A DNA stretch of 64,000 nt from Azospirillum fermentarium (GTDB taxonomy: Bacteria; Pseudomonadota; Alphaproteobacteria; Azospirillales; Azospirillaceae), in NCBI RefSeq assembly GCF_025961205.1, contig NZ_JAOQNH010000001.1, positions 830,001 to 894,000 on the forward strand, in the 5' to 3' direction. The notes under the pieces were generated by a model. The model was not told the origin of the DNA. It worked only from the letters and a program-made list of their open reading frames with translations, and searched no databases. Each line of letters starts with the position of its first letter. Position 1 is the first letter of the stretch. Made by a program: the position numbers and the translations under genes. Below, one piece after another: positions 47,543 through 56,209 of the stretch.

Positions 47543-48571
47543 ATGAAGCTTCAGCCCCGTTCCGTCGAGTCGTTTCTGCGCAAACCCGACCCCAAGGTCC
47601 GGGCCGTGCTGTTCTACGGCCCCGACGACGGGCTGGTGCGCGACCGTGCCGGCACGCTGGGGCGGACGGTGGTGCCGGACCTGTCCGACCCGTTCCGGGT
47701 GGCCGACCTGCCCACCCGCACGCTGGCCGACGACCCCGCCCGGCTGATGGACGAGGTGGCGGCCATGGCGCTGACCGGCGGGCGCCGGCTGGTGCGCGTG
47801 CGCGATGCCGAGGACAACAGCGCCGCCGCCTTCACCTCCCTCCTGTCCGATCCCCCGCCCGGCGACACGCTGGTGGTGGCCGAGGCCGGGGAACTGGGAC
47901 CGCGGTCCAAGCTGCGCGTGCTGTTCGAAGGGGCGGAGAACGCCGCCGCCATCCCCTGCTATGTGGAGGACGAAGCCGCCCTGGGCGGCGTCATCGAGGG
48001 GCTGCTGCGGGCCGAGGGGCTGTCGGTGGACGGGGATGCGCTGGCCTTTCTGGCCGGCAATCTGGTGGGTGACCGCATGGTGGCCCGCGGGGAGGTGGCC
48101 AAGCTGGCGCTCTACATGGGGCCGAAGGGCGGCACCGTCCGGCTGGAGGATGTGCAGGCCAGCATCGGCGACTCCTCCACCCTGGACGCGGACGAGGCGG
48201 TGTGGGCGGCGGCGGACGGCAACCTGCCGGCGCTCGACCGCGCCTTGGGCCGGCTGTTCGCCGAAGGCACGTCGCCGGTGACCATCCTGCGCGCCACCCA
48301 GCGCCATTTCCACCGGCTGCACCTGCTGGTGGCCCAGGTGGCGGCGGGAAAGCCCGCCGACGCCGCCGTCGCGTCGCTGAAGCCGCCGGTGATGTTCAAG
48401 CTGAAGAACCGCCTGACCGCCCAGGCCCGCCGCTGGCAGCCGGCCACCGTGCGTCAGGCGCTGGACCGGCTGACCGATGCGGAGGCCGAGTGCAAGCGCA
48501 CCAACGCCCCCGACGTCACCTTGTGCGCCCGCGTGCTGTTCCAGGTCGGATCGCTGGCCGGGCGGCGGTAG
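47543..48571 (+). CDS. holA: DNA polymerase III subunit delta
   Basis: Clamp-loader subunit delta, which opens the sliding clamp. The 342-residue protein opens with the ATPase-like domain of delta (VRAVLFYGPDDGLVRDRAG), lacks a functional Walker A lysine as expected for this subunit, and continues with TLVVAEAGELGPRSKLR and the C-terminal collar domain (ALGRLFAEGTSPVTILRATQRHFHRL). ATG 47543 is 23 bp after lptE. It converges with an orphan binding-protein gene 11 bp further on. Confidence 0.95.
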   Translation: MKLQPRSVESFLRKPDPKVRAVLFYGPDDGLVRDRAGTLGRTVVPDLSDPFRVADLPTRTLADDPARLMDEVAAMALTGGRRLVRVRDAEDNSAAAFTSLLSDPPPGDTLVVAEAGELGPRSKLRVLFEGAENAAAIPCYVEDEAALGGVIEGLLRAEGLSVDGDALAFLAGNLVGDRMVARGEVAKLALYMGPKGGTVRLEDVQASIGDSSTLDADEAVWAAADGNLPALDRALGRLFAEGTSPVTILRATQRHFHRLHLLVAQVAAGKPADAAVASLKPPVMFKLKNRLTAQARRWQPATVRQALDRLTDAEAECKRTNAPDVTLCARVLFQVGSLAGRR

Positions 48572-48582
48572 GTTCCCCCGTC

Positions 48583-49635
48583 CTATTTCAGCGGCGGCAC
48601 GTAATGCAGCCCGCCATCGGTCCACAGGGCGTTCAGCCCCCGTTCCAGCCCCAGCGGCGATCCGTTGCCCAGGTTGCGCTGGAACACCTCGGCGTAGTTG
48701 CCGATCAGGGAGATGACCCGCAGGCCCCATTGGGAATCCAGCCCCAGCGGCTTGCCGAAGGCCGGATCACCGCCGGCCAGCCGGCGGATTTCCGGGTCGG
48801 GAGAGGCCGACAGCCCCGCCACGTTGGCCGACGTCACCCCCTTGGCTTCCGCCGCCAGCATGGCCAGGACGGTCCAGCGCACCACCGAGAACCACAGGGG
48901 ATCACCCTGCGCCACCGCCGGCCCCAGGGGTTCGTGGGAAATGGTGTCGGGCAGGATGCGCCATTGGCGCCGCTCCGCCGGCATGGTCGCGGCGCGGGCG
49001 GCCAGTTCGCTGCGGTCACCGGTCACCAGGGTGCATTGCCGCTGGGCGAAGGCAATGAACTTTTCTTCCGAACTGGTGGCCGGGACCATTTCCACCAGGG
49101 CGTGACCGGCCCGGACGGCGGCGGCGAGGTTGGCCTCCGACGTGGTGCCGCGCTGGACGCAGACGCGGGTGCCGGGGGGAACGTCCTTCCACGGCTTCAC
49201 CGGGGTCTTGTCGCTCCCCTTGTCCACCCAGGTCATGAAGCCCTGGCCATCGTAATAGAGCACCACCGGAAAGACCGCCCCCATCCCGGTGTCGCGGGTG
49301 TAGGTCCACGTGGTCATGCCGAAGGCGATGTCGATGTCCCCGACGTTCAGGGCGTTGAACTTGTTGGCCGTGTTGACCCGGCGAATCGACACGGCGTCGG
49401 GGGTGCCGAGCACGGCGGCGGCCACGGCGCGGCACACGTCCACCTCGAACCCGCGGGCGTTGCCGTCGGTGTCCACGCCGCTGAAGCCGGGGGTCAGGTC
49501 CACGCCGCAACGCACCTCCCCCTGTTGCTCCACACGGTCCAGCACGGCACCGGCCTGGGCCGGTCCGGTGCCGTTGAAGGCCATGGCCAGCACCGCCGCC
49601 AGCATCGTGCGGGCAAAGGGGCCACGCGTCGTCAT
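48583..49635 (-). CDS. Orphan amino-acid-binding protein (AapJ/BztA-like)
   Basis: A periplasmic binding protein of 350 residues for general L-amino acids. The signal peptide ends at AQA-G about residue 29. The mature start LDRVEQQGEVRCGVD and GFEVDVCRAVAAAVLG, followed by DIAFGMTTWTYTRD, match AapJ. ATG 49635 follows AAGGAGCGGGG. The permease and ATPase genes that normally accompany it (aapQMP) are absent; both neighbours are unrelated. It may serve another transporter or a sensory pathway. Confidence 0.88.
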   Translation of the reverse strand: MTTRGPFARTMLAAVLAMAFNGTGPAQAGAVLDRVEQQGEVRCGVDLTPGFSGVDTDGNARGFEVDVCRAVAAAVLGTPDAVSIRRVNTANKFNALNVGDIDIAFGMTTWTYTRDTGMGAVFPVVLYYDGQGFMTWVDKGSDKTPVKPWKDVPPGTRVCVQRGTTSEANLAAAVRAGHALVEMVPATSSEEKFIAFAQRQCTLVTGDRSELAARAATMPAERRQWRILPDTISHEPLGPAVAQGDPLWFSVVRWTVLAMLAAEAKGVTSANVAGLSASPDPEIRRLAGGDPAFGKPLGLDSQWGLRVISLIGNYAEVFQRNLGNGSPLGLERGLNALWTDGGLHYVPPLK

Positions 49636-49754
49636 CCCCGCTCCTTTGGCTTGCACCGTTGGTATAGGCGTATTTTCACGGTTTTATTATCTCGGCTGTC
49701 AATGGTAGCATACTGCAGTACGCATAAAAGGAAAACGATGCGGCGCCCTATTCA

Positions 49755-51770
49755 ATGACAAAAAACATTGCAACCGAGCATTTAGGAGAGACGGAGGGGC
49801 GAGCGGTCCGGTTGACGGTCCGGCGGCGTTTTTTATTGAGCCAAGTTACCCTCGTTTTTCTTTTGTTGCTGTTCGGTGGATGCGTCCTTTGGACCTTGAC
49901 CATTATCGAAGAAGAATCTCTTAAGAACGAGAAATTTTATTTTCCCAATCTTCTCGCGTCTCAGCGCATTGCCGAGGATGCGGCGGCCATTGCCAGCTAT
50001 GCCAGCCATATCGCCCACCGGATCTCGGTGTCGGAGCAGGTTGGACTTCTGAACCGCATCGATTCCCGTTCCGAATCCATCGAACGGCAACTGGCGCTGC
50101 TGGAGCGGGCCCACGGCGACAGCGCGGCGGTGGCCGGGCTGCGTGCCGCGGTGGCCGACCTGACCGGCAGCGCCGCCCGCATCCGCACGCTGTCGCGCGA
50201 CCGCGATGCCGCCGCCCTGACCATCGAGCACACGCTGTCCGCCGTCCGCCAGGGCGTGGGCGCCGCCGCCGGATCGGGGGCGGGCGGGGCGGAGAACGCC
50301 ACCGATCCCCGCCGCGCGGCCCTGCTGGTGCTGATTGCGACGGCGCCGTCGCGTCTGGTGCTGAACCAGTTGGCGCTGGAACTGACGGCTCTGGCGCCGT
50401 CGCCCGATCCGGCGGGGGATGCCGACCTGCTGAACGCCCGGCAGGCGCTGCTGGACCTGGACCGACGGATCGAGAATCTCGGGCGGATGCAGTGGGAACT
50501 GACCGCCCGCATGATGACCATGGCCTCGTCCCTGGCGGCGGAGGCGCGGCAGTGGCAGGAGAACCAGAACCGCCTGATTGCCGGTCTGACGGCGCGGCTG
50601 GCGGTGCTGCTGGTGGCGGCGTTCCTCAGCGGGCTGGCGGCGACGGTTCTGCTGTCGCGCTGGCTGGGCCGCAGCGTCGTCGCCCCCCTGGGCCGGCTGG
50701 CCGACGCCACCCGCCGGATTGCCGGCGGCGAGCTGGACGTGGCCATTCCCCACCCCCCGGCCCGGTCGGAGGTGGCGGATCTGGCCGACGCGCTCGCGGT
50801 GTTCCGCGACGCCACCCGGCAGGTGCACGACCAGCGCGACGCGCTGGCGTGGCGCACGGTGGCGCTGGACGCGGCGGGGGATGCCTTCGTGATCTTCGAT
50901 TCGGTGGGGCGGATCGACTATGTGAACCCGGCCTTCACCCGCCTGACCGGCTATGGGGCGCAGGATGTCCTGGGCACCTCCATCGGCGGGGTGCTCAGCA
51001 CGTCGGACGCCGACGAGGCGCTGACCGCCATGCGCGAAACCGTGCGGGCCGGCGGCGTGTGGTCCGGCGACCTGACCAGCCGCCACCGCGACGGCACCCT
51101 CTATACCCAGGCGGCCACCGTCGCCCCGGTGTGCGGTGCCGACGGCCTGCCCGTGCGGTTCGTGGCGGTGATGCGCGACGTCACCGCCGCCAAGCTGCGG
51201 CAGCAGGAACTGCAATGGCTGGCGGCCACCGATGCCCTGACCGGCCTGCCCAACCGCCGCCACATGGTGGAAACCGTGGAACGGGAGCTGGAGCGCACCC
51301 GCCGCCACCGCCTGCCGCTGTCGCTGCTGGTCCTGGACATCGACCATTTCAAGGTGGTGAACGACACCTATGGCCATGCCGCCGGCGACGCGGTGCTGCG
51401 GGCGCTGGCCGACACCTGCCGCGGGCTGCTGCGGGGCATGGACATGCCGGCCCGCATGGGCGGGGAGGAGTTCGTGATCCTGCTGCCCCAGACCCCCATC
51501 CCCGGCGCGGTGGAGGTGGCCGAACGGCTGCGCCGCGCCGTGGCGGCCATGGAGGTGCCGCTGGACGGCGGTGGTGCCGTCACCATCACCGTCAGCATCG
51601 GCATCGCCGGCATCGACGGGGCCACCGAGGACGGCGGTGCGGTGGACGAGGACGGGGCGGCGGTCAGCGGGTTCGACCGGCTGATGGCGCTGGCCGATCA
51701 GGCGCTGTACCGCGCCAAGGGCGAGGGGCGCAACCGCGTGCGCCTGTGCGGTCCCCGCGGTGCAGCATAA
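49755..51770 (+). CDS. Membrane HAMP-PAS-GGDEF diguanylate cyclase
   Basis: A 671-residue c-di-GMP synthase. Membrane segment 1 is near 28-52, a helical periplasmic region runs to about 270, membrane segment 2 follows (about 275-300), then HAMP (about 300-355), a PAS domain (about 370-485; NPAFTRLTGYG) and GGDEF (about 495-665). The active motif is MGGEEF with GGEEF at 569-573 and an I-site RGMD just before it. The ~200 bp around the start are AT-rich and the start has no clear ribosome-binding site, so the true start may differ slightly. Confidence 0.88.
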   Translation: MTKNIATEHLGETEGRAVRLTVRRRFLLSQVTLVFLLLLFGGCVLWTLTIIEEESLKNEKFYFPNLLASQRIAEDAAAIASYASHIAHRISVSEQVGLLNRIDSRSESIERQLALLERAHGDSAAVAGLRAAVADLTGSAARIRTLSRDRDAAALTIEHTLSAVRQGVGAAAGSGAGGAENATDPRRAALLVLIATAPSRLVLNQLALELTALAPSPDPAGDADLLNARQALLDLDRRIENLGRMQWELTARMMTMASSLAAEARQWQENQNRLIAGLTARLAVLLVAAFLSGLAATVLLSRWLGRSVVAPLGRLADATRRIAGGELDVAIPHPPARSEVADLADALAVFRDATRQVHDQRDALAWRTVALDAAGDAFVIFDSVGRIDYVNPAFTRLTGYGAQDVLGTSIGGVLSTSDADEALTAMRETVRAGGVWSGDLTSRHRDGTLYTQAATVAPVCGADGLPVRFVAVMRDVTAAKLRQQELQWLAATDALTGLPNRRHMVETVERELERTRRHRLPLSLLVLDIDHFKVVNDTYGHAAGDAVLRALADTCRGLLRGMDMPARMGGEEFVILLPQTPIPGAVEVAERLRRAVAAMEVPLDGGGAVTITVSIGIAGIDGATEDGGAVDEDGAAVSGFDRLMALADQALYRAKGEGRNRVRLCGPRGAA

Positions 51771-51882
51771 ACCCGCGCATACGGCTGCATCCCATCTTCC
51801 CCGTTTTCGCAAAACCCGCCACACTGCCCCCTGACGCTCCGGTCAACGGAGCCGCCATGTCCCATGAGACAGAGAGGGGTTC

Positions 51883-52869
51883 ATGATGGAGAGCATGTTT
51901 CGCGCGCGGCTGTGCCGCCGGGCGGCGATGGGCGCCCTGGCCCTGGCGGCCACGGTGGCGGGTCTTCTGCCATCCGGCGCGCGGGCGCAGGATCTGCCCA
52001 GGGTCACCATCGCCATGAGCGGCTGGACCGGTTTCGCGCCCCTGACGCTGGCCAAGGAGGCCGGCATCTTCAAGAAGAACGGCGTCGCGGTCGAAATCAA
52101 GAAGATGCCCTCGGCCAACCGCCACCAGGCCATGGCGGCGGGCGAGGTGCAGGCCATCGCCACCACGGTCGATACCCACATGATGTACGCCTCGTCCGGT
52201 GTGGCGGTGCAACAGGTGCTGGTGCTCGACAGCTCCCACGGCGGCGACGGCATCGCCGTGCGCGGGGACATCAAGGACGTGGCTGGGCTGAAGGGCCGGG
52301 CCGTGGCGGTGGAAAGCGGCGGCGTGTCCCAGTTCTGGCTGGCGTACGTGCTGAAGAAGAACGGCCTGTCCATCGCCGACGTGAACCAGACCAACCTGTC
52401 GCCCAAGGACGCCGCCGCGGCCTTCGTCGCCGGGCAGTTCGACGTGGCCGTGACGTACGAGCCGTACCTGTCCAACGTGCGCAACGCCAACGGCACCATT
52501 CTGGTCACCTCGGATCAGACGCCGGGCGTGATCATCGACACGCTGGCCTTCCAGCCCGACTACATCCAGAAGAACCCCAAGGTGGTGCAGGCCATCGTCG
52601 ATGGCTGGTTCGAGGCCCTGGACATGATCAAGGCCGATCCGAAAAAGGCGTTCGAGATCATGGGCAACGACGTCAAGCAGACGCCCGAGCAGTTCGCCGA
52701 CTCGGCCCGCTTCGTCAAATGGTACGACAAGCCCGGCAACCAGACCTATCTGGCCGACACCATGCCCACCTTCCTGACAGAGGTGCGCGACGTGATGCTG
52801 GAAGCCAAGCTGCTCCGCCGCGGGCCGGACACGCTGGACGCCATGGCCACCCCGGCGTTCGTGAAGTGA
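51883..52869 (+). CDS. NitT/TauT-family ABC binding protein
   Basis: A periplasmic binding protein of 328 residues with a signal peptide cleaved near ARA-Q (about 36). The mature start VTIAMSGWTGFAPLTLAKEAGIF and the later VAVESGGVSQFWLAYVLKKNG and VAGQFDVAVTYEPYLSNV fit the SsuA/TauA family. Among those I know, it most resembles binding proteins linked to urea/guanidine carboxylase loci, but no carboxylase is present, so the substrate (sulfonate, nitrate, guanidine-like) is open. A GAGAGGGG site precedes ATG 51883. It heads a three-gene transport operon. Confidence 0.88.
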   Translation: MMESMFRARLCRRAAMGALALAATVAGLLPSGARAQDLPRVTIAMSGWTGFAPLTLAKEAGIFKKNGVAVEIKKMPSANRHQAMAAGEVQAIATTVDTHMMYASSGVAVQQVLVLDSSHGGDGIAVRGDIKDVAGLKGRAVAVESGGVSQFWLAYVLKKNGLSIADVNQTNLSPKDAAAAFVAGQFDVAVTYEPYLSNVRNANGTILVTSDQTPGVIIDTLAFQPDYIQKNPKVVQAIVDGWFEALDMIKADPKKAFEIMGNDVKQTPEQFADSARFVKWYDKPGNQTYLADTMPTFLTEVRDVMLEAKLLRRGPDTLDAMATPAFVK

Positions 52870-52879
52870 TGGGTTGGTG

Positions 52880-53668
52880 ATGCACGGTTTCTTCGCACCG
52901 CTGAAGCCGGTGCCGCCGGGGCTGCGCGCAGCCCTGGCGGTGGCCTGTTTCGTGCTGTTCTTCGTGGGCTGGGGGATCGCCACCTACGGCGGCTTCGTCA
53001 AGCCGCTGTTCCTGGCATCGCCCGGCACCACGCTGGCCTCGGGCTATGAACTGTTCGCCAAGTTCGGCTTCACCGCCGACATCGGCGTGACGGTGGCGCG
53101 GGTGTTCGCCGGCTTCGCGCTGGCCGTGCTGGTGGCGGTGCCGCTGGGCATCCTGATGGGGGCGTTCAAGCCGGTGGAGGCGTTCTTCGCCGGCTTCACC
53201 TCCTTCGCGCGCTACCTGCCGGCCTCGGCCTTCATCCCGCTGCTGATCCTGTGGGCCGGGGTGGGCGAGCTGCAGAAGGTTCTGGTGATCTTCATCGGCT
53301 CGGTGTTCCAGCTCGTCATCATGATCGCGGTGATCGTGGGGGCCGTGCGCACCGATCTGGTGGAGGCGGCCTACACGCTGGGCGCGTCGCGCCGGGGCGT
53401 GGTGCTGCGGGTGCTGCTGCCTGCAGCCGCCCCGCAGGTGTTCGAGGCGCTGCGGCTGGTGCTGGGCTGGGCCTGGACCTATGTGATCGTCGCCGAACTG
53501 GTGGGCGCGTCCCAGGGCATCGGCCACATGATCATCGAGGCGCAGCGGTTCCTCGACACCGGCCAGATGATTTTCGGCATCTTCATCATCGGCCTGATCG
53601 GGCTGATCACCGACGTGGCGTTCCAGGCGATGAACGCCCGCCTGTTTCCGTGGGTGCGCGGACGATGA
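52880..53668 (+). CDS. NitT/TauT-family ABC permease
   Basis: Inner-membrane permease of 262 residues, about six segments. The EAA-like loop is EAAYTLGASRRGVVLRVLLP (ATPase contact), preceded by the conserved FARYLPASAFIPLLILWAGVGE segment of the SsuC/TauC group. ATG 52880 is preferred over TTG 52874. It follows the binding-protein gene by 10 bp and overlaps the ATPase gene by ATGA. Confidence 0.92.
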   Translation: MHGFFAPLKPVPPGLRAALAVACFVLFFVGWGIATYGGFVKPLFLASPGTTLASGYELFAKFGFTADIGVTVARVFAGFALAVLVAVPLGILMGAFKPVEAFFAGFTSFARYLPASAFIPLLILWAGVGELQKVLVIFIGSVFQLVIMIAVIVGAVRTDLVEAAYTLGASRRGVVLRVLLPAAAPQVFEALRLVLGWAWTYVIVAELVGASQGIGHMIIEAQRFLDTGQMIFGIFIIGLIGLITDVAFQAMNARLFPWVRGR

Positions 53669-54453
53669 GCAAACTGGTGATCCGCGGGGTGCGCAAGGAA
53701 TTCCCCGCCCGCCGGGGCGGCGGGGCCACCCGCGCCCTGGAACCCACCGACCTGACGGTGCAGGACAACGACTTCATCACCATCCTCGGGCCGTCGGGCT
53801 GCGGCAAGTCCACCCTGCTGCGGGTGGTGGCCGGGCTGGAGACGCCGACGGCGGGGGAGGTGCTGCTGAACGGCCGCCCTGTCACCCGCCCCGGTCCCGA
53901 CCGCGGCATGGTGTTCCAGTCCTACACCCTGTTCCCCTGGCTGAACGTGCGCGACAACGTGTGCTTCGGCCTGCGCGAACGCGGCGTGCCGCGGGCCGAA
54001 CAGGTGGCGACCGCCGACCGTTTCCTGGCCCAGGTGGGCTTGAAGGGGTTCGAGAACCACCACCCGGCCCAGCTTTCCGGGGGTATGCAGCAGCGCACGG
54101 CGCTGGCCCGCGCGCTGGCCAACGACCCCGACATCCTGCTGCTGGACGAACCCTTCGGCGCGCTGGACCACCAGACGCGGGAGGTGATGCAGGAACTGCT
54201 GCTGGGCATCTGGGAGCAGCACCGCAAGACCGTGCTGTTCGTCACCCACGACATCGACGAGGCCATCTTCATGGCCAGCCGCGTGGTGGTGATGTCGGCC
54301 CGTCCGGGCCGGATCAAGTGCGACATCCCCATCGACCTGCCGCACCCGCGGTCCTACAAGGTCAAGACCACGGCGGCCTTTGCCGATTACAAGGAACGGC
54401 TGACCGAAGAAATCCGCGTGGAGACGCTGAAAACCTTGCAGATGGAAGCGTAA
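53665..54453 (+). CDS. NitT/TauT-family ABC ATPase
   Basis: ATPase of 262 residues with Walker A GPSGCGKSTLLR, Q-loop MVFQSYTLFPWL, signature LSGGMQQRTALARAL and Walker B ILLLDEPFGALD. The signature G-G-M-Q-Q-R is typical of SsuB/TauB. It overlaps the permease gene by 4 bp. A 60-bp palindromic repeat starts 5 bp after its stop and may serve as its terminator. Confidence 0.93.
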   Translation: MSKLVIRGVRKEFPARRGGGATRALEPTDLTVQDNDFITILGPSGCGKSTLLRVVAGLETPTAGEVLLNGRPVTRPGPDRGMVFQSYTLFPWLNVRDNVCFGLRERGVPRAEQVATADRFLAQVGLKGFENHHPAQLSGGMQQRTALARALANDPDILLLDEPFGALDHQTREVMQELLLGIWEQHRKTVLFVTHDIDEAIFMASRVVVMSARPGRIKCDIPIDLPHPRSYKVKTTAAFADYKERLTEEIRVETLKTLQMEA

Positions 54454-54457
54454 CCCC

Positions 54458-54517
54458 ATCAATGGGATGCAAGGGCTGGACGCCCTTGCCGGGGGTGTCG
54501 GGGGCGGCGCCCCCGAC
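54458..54517 (+). repeat. Palindromic intergenic repeat, copy A
   Basis: A 60-bp element made of two hairpins: GCAAGGGC/GCCCTTGC (54469-54476 with 54482-54489) and GTCGGGGGC/GCCCCCGAC (54497-54505 with 54509-54517). The same element appears in the opposite sense at 61054-61110. It looks like a dispersed REP-type element. It lies between convergent genes, where it could stop transcripts or stabilise 3' ends. Confidence 0.85.
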
Positions 54518-54519
54518 GC

Positions 54520-55314
54520 TTACGCCTTGGCTTCCCGCCGTCTCATGATCTCGTACACCACCGCCCCGACGATGGTCAGTGCGATCAGAATCAGCGACAG
54601 CGCGTTGACGGCGGGCGTCAGCCCGGTGCGCACCTTGGATGCGATGTAGATGGTCAGCGTGGTTTCCAGCCCGCGCACGAAGATGGTGGTGTTGTAGTTC
54701 TCGAAGCTCTGCAGGAACGCCAGCAGCGCCGACGACAGCACCGACGGCATCAGATAGGGCAGGGTGATGCGGCGGAACACCTGCCCGTGGGTGGCGCCCA
54801 GGTCCAGCGCCGCTTCCTCCAGGCTGGGATCGAAGCGCTGGAGCCGGGCCAGGAACAGCAGCATGGCGTACGCCGCGATGAAGCTGGCCTGCGCCACCAC
54901 GGTCAGGAAGATGCCGCCGCTGACGTCGAACCACTGCCGCCAGAACACCAGCGTGGAGATGCCGACGATCACCCCCGGCGTCAGCAGCGGCGACACCATC
55001 ACGGCATAGAGAAAGGTGCGCGCCCGGCTGTGCAGCCGGTCCAGCAGCAGCGCCCCGGCCAACCCCAGCGGCACGGCCACGGCGATCACCCCGGCGGCGA
55101 CGATCACGCTGGTGCCCAGCGCCTGCCACAGCCGCTGGTCGGCGAACAGAGCGGGGAACCATTGCAGGGTGAAGCCGGTCCAGGGGGTGACGGTGGGGAA
55201 GCGGCTGGTGTTGAACGCCGCCGCCCCCATGATGCCCAGCGGCACGAACAGATAGCCGAAGAACAGCACCAGATAGGTGCGTGTCAGCAGGCGGCGGAAC
55301 CCCGCGGCGGTCAT
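54520..55314 (-). CDS. Spermidine/putrescine-type ABC permease (PotC-like)
   Basis: Inner-membrane permease of 264 residues with six segments. The EAA loop is EAALDLGATHGQVFRRITLP, and the N-terminus YLFVPLGIMGAAAFNTSRFP is typical of PotC. It lies 10 bp after the PotB-like gene and is last in a minus-strand operon. The transporter type is clear; whether polyamines, phosphonates or other small cations are carried cannot be fixed from the permease. Confidence 0.9.
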   Translation of the reverse strand: MTAAGFRRLLTRTYLVLFFGYLFVPLGIMGAAAFNTSRFPTVTPWTGFTLQWFPALFADQRLWQALGTSVIVAAGVIAVAVPLGLAGALLLDRLHSRARTFLYAVMVSPLLTPGVIVGISTLVFWRQWFDVSGGIFLTVVAQASFIAAYAMLLFLARLQRFDPSLEEAALDLGATHGQVFRRITLPYLMPSVLSSALLAFLQSFENYNTTIFVRGLETTLTIYIASKVRTGLTPAVNALSLILIALTIVGAVVYEIMRRREAKA

Positions 55315-55324
55315 CGGCGGCCCC

Positions 55325-56209
55325 CTATTTGGCGATGTCGGTCAGGCCGACGCGGAACAGCTTCATCATCAGCAGGATGAAGCCGACGCACAGCACCAGC
55401 AGGATGAAGGCATAGGCCGCCCCCTGGTTCCAGTTCCCGCCCTCGAAGAACCAGTTGTAGATGACCTCGGTGAACCACCGGCTCTGCGGCCCGCCCAGCA
55501 GGGCTGGCACGGCGTAACTGCCGGCGGCCAGCATGAAGGTCATGATGCACCCCACCGCGATGCCCGGCTTGGCGTGGGGGATGGCGATGCGGCGGTGGAT
55601 GCGCACCCACCCCGCGCCCAGGTCGCGCGCCGCCTCGATCTGGTGGCGGTCCAGGGATTCCAGGGCGTTGTAGATGGGGAACACCATGAACAGGATATAG
55701 ACGTACACCATGCCGACGATGACGCCCGCGTCCCCGCCCGACAGCCGCTGCGGCTCGGCAAAGATGCCGAGAGTGACCAGAAGGATGTTCAGCGGCCCGG
55801 CATAGGCCAGGATGATGTACCACGCGAAGGTGCGCAGCAGTTCGTTGATCCAGAACGGCACCACCAGCATCAGCACCAGCATGGGCAGCCGCCGCCGGGG
55901 CGCCACCTGTGCCATGTAAAACGCGATGGGGTAGCAGACGGCAAAGGTGACGGCGGTCACCAGCGCGCTGGCCCAGATGGTCTTGACGAAGATGGCCCGG
56001 TGGACCTCGTTGGTCCACAAGGTGGCGTAGTTCTTCAGCGTATAGACGTCCTCCGGCCCGCCCAGCTTGGCCGGGGGCAGCATGGGGCGGAAGGAGAAAT
56101 CCACCATCAGCACCTGCGGCAACACCACCAGCCCGACGATCCACACCGCCACCGCCAGCAGGATGACCGTGGTCAGAACGGGGCCGTACCGGCGCAGCAC
56201 CTCGGTCAT
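55325..56209 (-). CDS. Spermidine/putrescine-type ABC permease (PotB-like)
   Basis: Permease of 294 residues with six segments and an EAA loop EAARDLGAGWVRIHRRIAIP. PotB-like N-terminal loop: VLPQVLMVDFSF. ATG 56209 overlaps the stop of the Abi-like gene by 4 bp (ATGA), and its ribosome-binding site (GGAGAC) lies inside the Abi-like coding end. So this permease is translationally joined to a gene that has no part in transport. A longer frame to 56293 lacks family likeness. Confidence 0.9.
   Translation of the reverse strand: MTEVLRRYGPVLTTVILLAVAVWIVGLVVLPQVLMVDFSFRPMLPPAKLGGPEDVYTLKNYATLWTNEVHRAIFVKTIWASALVTAVTFAVCYPIAFYMAQVAPRRRLPMLVLMLVVPFWINELLRTFAWYIILAYAGPLNILLVTLGIFAEPQRLSGGDAGVIVGMVYVYILFMVFPIYNALESLDRHQIEAARDLGAGWVRIHRRIAIPHAKPGIAVGCIMTFMLAAGSYAVPALLGGPQSRWFTEVIYNWFFEGGNWNQGAAYAFILLVLCVGFILLMMKLFRVGLTDIAK

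Noticed and set aside
52880..54453. Permease and ATPase fused into one long frame (from 53251)
   Set aside because: The part before 53665 is out of frame with the true permease; the ATGA overlap shows two separate genes.
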